Part shown: one piece after another, positions 57,465-64,000 of the stretch
How the letters are laid out: every line of letters starts with the position of its first letter
Position numbering within the stretch: the stretch's first letter is position 1
From: Pseudomonas denitrificans (nom. rej.)
GTDB lineage: Bacteria > Pseudomonadota > Gammaproteobacteria > Pseudomonadales > Pseudomonadaceae
Reading direction: 5' to 3'
DNA: 64,000 bases
NCBI RefSeq assembly: GCF_008807415.1
Contig: NZ_CP043626.1
Location: 2,604,001-2,668,000, forward strand
Position numbers and translations under genes: made by a program
The notes under the pieces: model-generated
Databases searched by the model: none
Told to the model about the DNA's origin: nothing
What the model saw: only the letters and a program-made list of their open reading frames with translations

Positions 57465-58289
57465 ATGGCAAAACTCGACGGCAAGGTGGCGCTGGTCACC
57501 GGTTCCGGCCGTGGCATCGGCCAGGCCATCGCACTCAAGCTGGCCAGCGAAGGCGCACGCATCGTGCTCAACGACCTGGACCTGGCACCGGCGCAGGAAA
57601 CCGCAGCGCTGATCCGCGACCTGGGCGGTGCGGCAGCGGTCTGCCACGGCAACGTCAGCGCGCCGGACTTCGCCGAGCGCTACATCCGCACCGCGATGGA
57701 GAACTTCCAGGGCATCGACATCATCGTCAACAACGCCGGCTACACCTGGGACGACGTGGTGCAGAAGATGAGCGACGAGCAGTGGTACGCCATCCTCGAC
57801 TGCCACATGACCGCGCCCTTCCGCATCTTCCGGGCAGCCTACCCGGTCATCAAGGCGCAGGCCCAGGCCGACGCCGAAGCCGGGCGCGAGGTGTTCCGCA
57901 AGGTGGTGAACATCTCCTCGGTGTCCGCGCTCAACGGCAACGCCGGGCAGATCAACTACAGCGGCGCCAAGGCCGGTGTCGCCGGCATGACCCGCGCCCT
58001 GGCCCGCGAGTGGGGCCGCTTCAAGGTCAACGTCAACGCGGTGGCCTTCGGCTTCATCGAAACCCGCATGACCCGCGCCGACGCCCATGCCGGCGCAACG
58101 GTGAACATCGAGGGCCGCGACATCCGCGTCGGCATCAGCCCGGAAGCGGCCAGATCCTTCGCCCAGCGCAATCCGCTGGGTCGCCCCGGCAGCGTGCAGG
58201 AAGCGGCCGACGCGGTGTACCTGTTCTGCTCACCCGAATCCAACTACATCACCGCGCAGACCATCGCCGTGGCCGGCAACCTCCAATAG
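57465..58289 (+). CDS. SDR 3-hydroxyacyl dehydrogenase/reductase (FabG-like)
   Basis: 274-aa SDR: TGSGRGIGQAIALKL, NNAGYTW, and NYSGAKAGVAGMTRALAREW with Tyr/Lys. An insert (QADAEAGREVFRKVV) precedes the catalytic Ser region NISSVSALNG. Last of the tight operon; ATG 57465 has GGAG upstream. Likely oxidises the (3R)-hydroxyacyl-CoA made by the MaoC pair. Confidence 0.88.
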   Translation: MAKLDGKVALVTGSGRGIGQAIALKLASEGARIVLNDLDLAPAQETAALIRDLGGAAAVCHGNVSAPDFAERYIRTAMENFQGIDIIVNNAGYTWDDVVQKMSDEQWYAILDCHMTAPFRIFRAAYPVIKAQAQADAEAGREVFRKVVNISSVSALNGNAGQINYSGAKAGVAGMTRALAREWGRFKVNVNAVAFGFIETRMTRADAHAGATVNIEGRDIRVGISPEAARSFAQRNPLGRPGSVQEAADAVYLFCSPESNYITAQTIAVAGNLQ

Positions 58290-58327
58290 CCCGCCTTGGC
58301 ATCCAGAACAAGAACATGGAGTCACGC

Positions 58328-60314
58328 ATGAAGTCCCGGATCAGTCGTTACCTGCCTCACAGCCTGCTGGCCGGCGCCATCGCCGCCAGCCTCCACCTGC
58401 CGCTGCTGGCCGCCGAACCTGACGCCAGCCAGCCTGCGAGCAGCCTGACCGCAGCGAAGAATGCTGAGGTGCTCAAGGTGCTGCCCTTCAGCGACCGCAG
58501 CGACTACGAGTCGGTCACCCGCGGGCTGGTCGCACCCTTCAAGGGGCAGATTCGCAACGCCGCCGGAAGGGTCGTGTGGGACAGCCAGGCGCATGATTTC
58601 CTCGACGCGGACAAGGCCCCCGACACGGTCAACCCGAGCCTCTGGCGCGCTGCCCAGCTGAACAACCATGCGGGCCTGTTCCAGGTCGCGGACGGCATCT
58701 ACCAGCTGCGCGGGATGGACGTGTCGAACATGACCATCATCGAAGGCAAGGACGGTCTGTTCGTCATCGATCCGCTGACCTATGCCGAAACTGCCCGCGC
58801 GGCGCTGGAGCTGTACTACCAGCACCGGCCGAAGAAGCCCATCGTCGGCGTGGGCTACAGCCACAGCCACGGCGACCACTTCGGCGGCGTGCGCGGGTGG
58901 TCGACGAGGCGGACGTGAAGAGTGGCAAGGTGAAGATCTTCGCCCCGTCCGGCTTCATGGAACACGCCATCAGCGAGAACATCTTCGCCGGCAACGCCAT
59001 GAGCCGCCGCTCGCAGTTCCAGTTCGGCACCTTCCTGCCGCGCGGCGAGCGCGGGCAGCTGGACGTCGGCATGGGCAAGGCGCTGCCCTCGGGCGGCACC
59101 TTCACGCTGATCGCGCCGACCGACCTGATCCGCAACGAGTATGAAACCCACACCGTTGCCGGCATCCAGATCGAGTTCCAGCTCACCCCGGCACCGAAGC
59201 GCCGGCGGAGATGAACTTCTACTTCCCGCAGCTGCGCGCGCTGTGCATGTCCGAGAACAGCACGCAGATGATGCACAACATCCTCACCCCGCGGGGCGCA
59301 CTGGTGCGTGACGCCAAGGCCTGGTCGCAGTACCTCGACGCCAGCCTGGAGCGCTACGGCGACAAGACCGACGTGATGTTCGTCTCGCACAACTGGCCGA
59401 CCTGGGGCGGCGAGCGCATCCGCACGCTGCTGGCCGACCAGCGCGACATGTACGCCTTCCTCAATGACCGCACCCTGCACCTGATGAACCAGGGGCTGAC
59501 CTCCACCGAAATCGCCGAAAAGATGGACAAGCTGCCCGGCGAGCTGGAGAAGAAGTGGTACACCCGCGGCTACTACGGCTCCCTCAGCCACAACTCGCGC
59601 GCCGTGTACCAGCGCTACCTGGGCTTCTACGACGGCAACCCGGCGAACCTCAACCCGCTCACCCCGGTGGACGCCGGCAACCACTACGTCGAGGCCCTGG
59701 GTGGCGCCGATGCGGTGCTCAAGCTGGTCCGCGCGGCCATCGACAAGGGCGATTACCGCTGGGCGGCGACCCTGGGCAACCACCTGATCTTCGCCCAGCC
59801 GGACAACCAGCAGGCCAAGGCTCTGCAGGCCGACGCCCTGGAGCAGCTCGGCTACCAGGCGGAGAACGCCCTGTGGCGCAACATCTACCTGACCGGCGCC
59901 ATGGAGCTGCGCGGCGGCGTGCCGGTGTATGACGCCGGGGCGACCAAGGCCGACGTGGTGAAGAGCATGGAGCCCGGCCAGTTCTTCGACTTCCTGGCGA
60001 TCCGCCTGGATTCGGACAAGGCCCAGGGGCACGACATGGTGATGAACTGGGTGTTCAGCGACCTCGGCAAGGACTACGCAGTGACCCTGCGCAACGGCGT
60101 GCTGACCCATCGCAACGACGAGAAGAGCGCCAACCCGACCGTCACCGTCACCCTGGCCAAGAGCACGCTGGACCAGATCAGCCTGCGCAAGCTGGACTTC
60201 CCCACCGCCATCAAGCAGGGCGACATCAAGCTCGACGGTGACGCCAAGGCGCTGGGCGCCTTCTTCGGCATGATCGACAGCCCGGCCCCGCAGTTCAACA
60301 TCGTCACCCCGTGA
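58328..60314 (+). CDS. Exported alkyl-sulfatase (SdsA1-like metallo-beta-lactamase fold), two apparent frameshifts
   Basis: Hydrolyses alkyl sulfate esters to an alcohol and sulfate. A signal peptide (ending LPLLAAE) sends it to the periplasm or outside. The zinc site GYSHSHGDHFGG matches the SdsA1 THxHxDHxGG motif, and a C-terminal SCP2-like domain follows (about 540-662). The frame breaks at GGG 58895-58897 and GG 59190-59191. One added base at each restores VRGVVDEADV and LTPGTEAPAEM, giving 662 aa, the usual length. ATG 58316 is an alternative start. 38 bases after the SDR operon; it probably feeds alcohols into the island. Confidence 0.87.
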
Positions 60315-60320
60315 CGCCCT

Positions 60321-60346
60321 CCCGCACCGGGCCTGCCCGGTGCGGG
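60321..60346. terminator. Perfect 12-bp hairpin after the sulfatase
   Basis: CCCGCACCGGGC pairs perfectly with GCCCGGTGCGGG around CT, 6 bases after the sulfatase stop. No T-tract; it likely ends or attenuates the operon. Confidence 0.55.
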
Positions 60347-60384
60347 ACATCCCTTCGAGGCCGGCCCGCGCCGGAACAGCCAGC

Positions 60385-61887
60385 ATGAAGCAACTCACCC
60401 CCATGGACGCGCAGTTCTTCTACTCCGACGCCCCGCACCAGCCGATGGTCATCGGCGGCCTGTGGATCTGCGACCAGCGATCCGCGCCCAATGGACTGGT
60501 CCGGCACAAGGACATCATTCGCTTCATCGACAGCCGCCTGAGCGGCACCTCGCTGTTCCGCCGGCGCCTGCAGCACGCGCCGTTCCGCCTGGACGACCCG
60601 TACTGGCTGGAGGACAAGCACTTCGACCTGGAGTACCACATCCGCCATGTCGGCCTGCCGCAGCCCGGCGACTGGCGCCAGCTGTGCATCTTCACCGCAC
60701 GGATGATGTCGCGCAGCCTGGACATGGAGCGCGCGCCCTGGGACATCACCATCATCGAGGGGCTGAACAATGTCGAAGGTGTCCCGCCGGGCAGCTTCGC
60801 CCTGCTGCTGCGCTTCCACCATGCCTACGTCGACGGCAAGTCCGGGGTGGAGATCACCACCCTGCTGATGGACGACCAGGTCGAATTCGACGAGAACCCC
60901 TATCGCCAGCCGCTCAACGAGCGGATGCCGACCCGCGCGCAGATGTGGGCCAAGACCATGCCGCGCCTGCTCGGCCAATCGCTGCGCAGCGCCCGCGCCG
61001 GCTACAGCGTCGCGCACAAGAGCGTGCAGCTGGTCACCCAGTTGCGCGGTGAGGCCAGCCCGGACCAGCACCGCGTGCCGACCACCCTGTTCAATGCCCC
61101 GGTTTCGCCACACCGCACCTACGGCGCCACCTGCTGGCCGATCACCGAGCTCAAGCAGATTCGCCGCTGCGCTCCCGGCGCCACGCTGAATGACGTGATC
61201 ATCGCCATCATCGCCGGCGGCCTGCGGCGCTACCTGCTGCGCCGCGAAGCCCTGCCGGTGGACCAGTCGCTGGTCGCGCTGTGCCCGGTGGCCATGCGCC
61301 CGGAAGGCGCACGCCGGGACATGGGCAACCTGATCTCGATGATGCTCATCGGCGTGGGCACCGACCTGTCGGACCCGCAGCAGCGCCTGCAGGCCATCAC
61401 CGAACGGACCCGGCGCGGCGCGCCGCTGGCCAGGGAGGTGATGCACGAGCTGATAACCTCCCTGGGCGACATGCTCCCGGCGCCGGTGCGCATGTTCGGG
61501 GGCTGGTTGCAGAACCAGGTCCGCTACGTCGGCCGCTTCCACCTGCAGAACACCCTGATCACCAACGTGCCAGGGCCGACCAATGGCGCCGAGAAGAAGT
61601 ACTTCGCCGGTGCCGAGATCCTCGCCACCTACCCCATCGTCCCGGTGCTCGACGGCATGGGCCTGAGCCACGGCATCACCAGCCTCTACGGGCAGATCAT
61701 CCTCGGGGTTCTGGCCGACCGGCAGATGCTGCCGGACATGGACGTGTACATGGCCTGCCTGCAGGAATCCACCGACGAATACCTGGCACTGGTCCGCAAC
61801 ATCGATTCCGGCACGACCGGAGACGCCCCCGCCGCGTCACGCCGACGCCCTGCCAACCCTCGCCAGGCGGAGCCCGGCAATCCATGA
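60385..61887 (+). CDS. Wax ester synthase/diacylglycerol acyltransferase (WS/DGAT)
   Basis: 500-aa acyltransferase making wax esters or triacylglycerol from acyl-CoA and an alcohol or diacylglycerol. N-terminal KQLTPMDAQFFYSD is typical; the catalytic HHxxxDG motif is HHAYVDG near residue 150, and LNDVIIAIIAGGLRRYL and NVPGP also fit. ATG 60385 is preferred over upstream starts. In this context it could store surplus fatty alcohol and acyl-CoA. Overlaps or abuts the lipase gene downstream. Confidence 0.88.
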   Translation: MKQLTPMDAQFFYSDAPHQPMVIGGLWICDQRSAPNGLVRHKDIIRFIDSRLSGTSLFRRRLQHAPFRLDDPYWLEDKHFDLEYHIRHVGLPQPGDWRQLCIFTARMMSRSLDMERAPWDITIIEGLNNVEGVPPGSFALLLRFHHAYVDGKSGVEITTLLMDDQVEFDENPYRQPLNERMPTRAQMWAKTMPRLLGQSLRSARAGYSVAHKSVQLVTQLRGEASPDQHRVPTTLFNAPVSPHRTYGATCWPITELKQIRRCAPGATLNDVIIAIIAGGLRRYLLRREALPVDQSLVALCPVAMRPEGARRDMGNLISMMLIGVGTDLSDPQQRLQAITERTRRGAPLAREVMHELITSLGDMLPAPVRMFGGWLQNQVRYVGRFHLQNTLITNVPGPTNGAEKKYFAGAEILATYPIVPVLDGMGLSHGITSLYGQIILGVLADRQMLPDMDVYMACLQESTDEYLALVRNIDSGTTGDAPAASRRRPANPRQAEPGNP

Positions 61888-61949
61888 ATCCGGGCCGCCA
61901 GCAGTACGGCCCGCCCCAAGGTCAGCGCGCACAGCACAGGAAGAATGCG

Positions 61950-63377
61950 ATGTTCAGGCAGAAGTCGGCGGCCCGCCAATGGCAGGACAGGATGGACCTT
62001 GCGCACAGCTTTCAGGAGTGGGCACAGCACGCTGCCGCCCGCGACCAGGCCACCGGCATGGATGACTGGCGGCGCAACGAAGTCTGCGCGGACTACGACT
62101 ACCGCACCGTGCGCCAGCGCTTCGAACGCCTGCGTGACCTGCACAACGCCAGCGATTATGGCGGCCTGATGTTCGCCCTCAACGAGGGTATCCACGGAAA
62201 CCTTGCCGGCATGGGCAAGGCGTCCCTGTATGGCCATTCGCACCTGGGCACCAAGCACCTGATCCACCAGTACATTGAGGAAGTCTGCCGCGCGCTGGCC
62301 GCCATCGACGCGCTCGACGACAACGTCATACCGCTGGCCGAACGCAAGGACTTCTTCCTGCGCGCCAGCCACTGCTTCGGTCGCTCGGCGCTGATGCTCA
62401 GTGGCGGCGCGGTACTCGGTTACTTCCACGCCGGCGTGCTCAAGGCCCTGCTCGAGCAGGGACTGCTGCCGCGGATCATCTCCGGTTCCAGCGCCGGCTC
62501 GATTCTCGCTGCCATTGCCTGCACCCACAGCGATGCCGAGCTGCCGGAGCGCCTGCAGGCCGAGCACCTGCTGATGCAAGTGCAACGCCAGCGACGTCCG
62601 CTGGCACGAACGACACTTGAAGCCAATGACCTGGCCAGCTACCTGCAGCGACTGATTCCAGACCTGACCTTCGCCCAAGCGTACAAGGCCAGCGGCCGCC
62701 ACCTGAACATCACCGTCACCGGCCTGCAGCCCAGACAGGCACCGCGCCTGCTCAACGCCATCACGGCTCCGACGGTGCTGGTGCGTTCTGCAATCATGGC
62801 GTCCTGTGCGATCTCCGGCATCTACCCACCGGTCACCCTGCAGGCGAAGAATGCCGCCGGCCTGCAGGTTCCCTACCTGCCGGAACAGCAGTGGATCGAC
62901 GGTTCCTTCCTCGACGACCTGCCGGCCAAGCGCCTCGGCCGCCTGTACGGGGTCAACCACTTCATTTCCAGCATGGCCAACCCGGCGGCGCTGCTCTTCA
63001 CGCCCAATCCCGACACCCGGCCGAACCTGCTGCAGAGCGCGGTGAACCGGCAGATCCGCCTCGGCAAAGGTGTGGCGACCCACATGCTGCGCCTGGGCCG
63101 CGACCACCTGCGCCTGCGCAACCCCACCCTCGCTCGCTGGCAGCACCTGGGCTACAGCATCCTGGCGCAGGACTACACCGCCGACATCAACCTGTTCCTC
63201 GGCAAGCGCTGGCACAACCCGCTCAAGCTGCTCGCACCGCTGCCCCTGGCCGAGTTGCGCAAGCTGGTGCGTAAAGGCGAGCAGGCCACCTGGGAGCGCA
63301 TGGAGATGGTCCGAAACTGCACAGCCATAAGCCGCACGCTGGATGACATCCTGCGCAGACGTCTTTGGTCAATGTGA
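61950..63377 (+). CDS. Patatin-like lipase/acyl hydrolase (DUF3336 type)
   Basis: 475-aa lipid hydrolase. An N-terminal DUF3336-like helical region (DWRRNEVCADYDYRTVRQRF) precedes the patatin domain: GGAVLGYFHAG, nucleophile GSSAG, and the Asp of the dyad in DGSFLDDLPAK. Such proteins resemble yeast triacylglycerol lipases Tgl3/4/5. ATG 61950 is chosen for its AGGAAG, 7 bases upstream; ATG 61884, overlapping the WS/DGAT stop (ATGA), would add 22 residues. Together with WS/DGAT it makes a storage-lipid synthesis and breakdown pair. Confidence 0.87.
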   Translation: MFRQKSAARQWQDRMDLAHSFQEWAQHAAARDQATGMDDWRRNEVCADYDYRTVRQRFERLRDLHNASDYGGLMFALNEGIHGNLAGMGKASLYGHSHLGTKHLIHQYIEEVCRALAAIDALDDNVIPLAERKDFFLRASHCFGRSALMLSGGAVLGYFHAGVLKALLEQGLLPRIISGSSAGSILAAIACTHSDAELPERLQAEHLLMQVQRQRRPLARTTLEANDLASYLQRLIPDLTFAQAYKASGRHLNITVTGLQPRQAPRLLNAITAPTVLVRSAIMASCAISGIYPPVTLQAKNAAGLQVPYLPEQQWIDGSFLDDLPAKRLGRLYGVNHFISSMANPAALLFTPNPDTRPNLLQSAVNRQIRLGKGVATHMLRLGRDHLRLRNPTLARWQHLGYSILAQDYTADINLFLGKRWHNPLKLLAPLPLAELRKLVRKGEQATWERMEMVRNCTAISRTLDDILRRRLWSM

Positions 63378-63485
63378 GCCCGATACCGTAGAAGGCGGGC
63401 CTGACGCACAGGCCTGGTCTGGCGAATTCCGGTGCTTCTGTCGAGCTGCAAACGGCGAACGGTGCGGCGGAAGCCGTCCGGCGTT

Positions 63486-63529
63486 GAAAGCCGCCATTTG
63501 CCAGCGGCGGCTTTCGGCCAAAAGCGGTC
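63486..63529. repeat. Hairpin overlapping dispersed repeat copy H
   Basis: Stem GAAAGCCGCC (63486-63495) pairs perfectly with GGCGGCTTTC (63506-63515). The second arm is part of a repeat copy on the minus strand (63506-63529) reading GACCGCTTTTGGCCGAAAGC. Possible terminator for the lipase gene. Confidence 0.5.
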
Positions 63530-63580
63530 ATTGCACCACAATGGTATCGTCCACTTCTTTTCTAAGGCTCCTGAGAAACT

Positions 63581-64000
63581 ATGAATAGAGCTGAGTCCTC
63601 AATCTGGGCCGTTGCTCCTGCACCTGGTATCCCTGAATCACCAGCTCTTTTGGTTGAGTCGGGCAACCTTTGGCTCGCTTACTTCGAGCCTGGGAACGAA
63701 TGCCTCGCGGTTGTGCGATTTACCGGGCTCATTGATCATCGTCTTGTACCTATAGGGGACGAGGGATTAGGACGCCATCCCTATGTTCTCTCGGGCCTTC
63801 AGCCCTACTCGTTCAACGAACTTATTGGCTCAGAAGAAACCATTGGCCGCCCATATTCAGGTGCTAGGCATTGGGTTGTTACGTTTAAAGACGAGACTCT
63901 TGATGTGATTGCGCGAACTGGTGAGGTCATTGCCTCGGGATTAACCCTGACATCGCCACTTGAGGCCTTGCTTTCGTTTCAACTCCCACGAGTTACAAAC
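63581..64000 (+). CDS. Uncharacterised protein, C-terminus outside window
   Basis: Open from ATG 63581 (MNRAESSIWAVAPAPGIPES) to the right edge, 140 residues visible. It includes WLAYFEPGNECLAVVRFTGL and GARHWVVTFKDETLDVIART, a beta-rich pattern with regular hydrophobic strands. No family recognised. Its base composition is visibly lower in GC than the island, and its codons use more A/T third bases, hinting at separate origin. The ribosome site is weak (GAGAAACT). Confidence 0.6.
   Translation, partial: MNRAESSIWAVAPAPGIPESPALLVESGNLWLAYFEPGNECLAVVRFTGLIDHRLVPIGDEGLGRHPYVLSGLQPYSFNELIGSEETIGRPYSGARHWVVTFKDETLDVIARTGEVIASGLTLTSPLEALLSFQLPRVTN

Noticed and set aside
58328..60314. True pseudogene status of the sulfatase (and other broken genes)
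   Set aside because: Every break is one base at a short G/C run, and the rest of each protein is intact with conserved catalytic motifs.

Overview
The window is high-GC, gene-dense DNA that reads as a Pseudomonas chromosome. The evidence is a complete gallate (gal) catabolic locus in the Pseudomonas putida style, two FecI/FecR/TonB-receptor iron-signalling modules, a MexAB/AcrAB-type RND pump and a DUF1302/DUF1329 pair. I cannot fix the species; a P. citronellolis/P. nitroreducens-like relative is a guess. No tRNA, rRNA, CRISPR array, insertion sequence or phage gene was recognised.

Layout. (1) 1-6.9 kb: the 5' part of a BaeS-like sensor kinase (minus strand, cut by the window edge), divergent from a three-gene RND efflux operon (fusion protein, pump, outer-membrane channel). 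A GNAT acetyltransferase and a GFA-family zinc protein follow. (2) 8.5-16.6 kb: gallate degradation: galT, galA, galP, then galR on the opposite strand, then galB-galC-galD. The set covers uptake (porin plus MFS symporter), ring cleavage by gallate dioxygenase, tautomerisation, hydration and aldol cleavage to pyruvate and oxaloacetate. (3) 16.9-25.6 kb: two head-to-head iron-uptake signalling modules, each in the order ECF sigma factor, FecR regulator, TonB receptor, with a perfect 9-bp-arm palindrome between them. (4) 25.6-26.3 kb: a gene-poor stretch with a terminator, a repeat copy and one possible small gene.

(5) 26.3-63.4 kb: a large catabolic island for a hydrophobic, probably methyl-branched, acyl or alcohol substrate. 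It encodes a secreted alkyl-sulfatase, an alcohol dehydrogenase, an aldehyde dehydrogenase, two acyl-CoA ligases, an alpha-methylacyl-CoA racemase, five acyl-CoA dehydrogenase polypeptides, two crotonases, a pair of MaoC-type hydratases, three SDRs, three thiolases (two SCP-x-like), a DUF35 protein, a thioesterase, a DUF1302/DUF1329 outer-membrane pair, a wax-ester synthase/DGAT and a patatin lipase. Two large MalT/LuxR-type regulators sit inside it. A 17-bp inverted repeat, CCACCCGNNTCRGGTGG, occurs at six intergenic positions in the island (one copy degenerate), nearly all just upstream of a transcription unit. I propose it as the operator of this regulon. The window ends in a lower-GC partial gene of unknown function.

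Data quality: seven genes carry apparent single-base deletions (ten in all), each at or beside a short G/C run, and each restored to full frame by one added base. These look like consensus errors rather than true pseudogenes, so the genes are annotated across the breaks.
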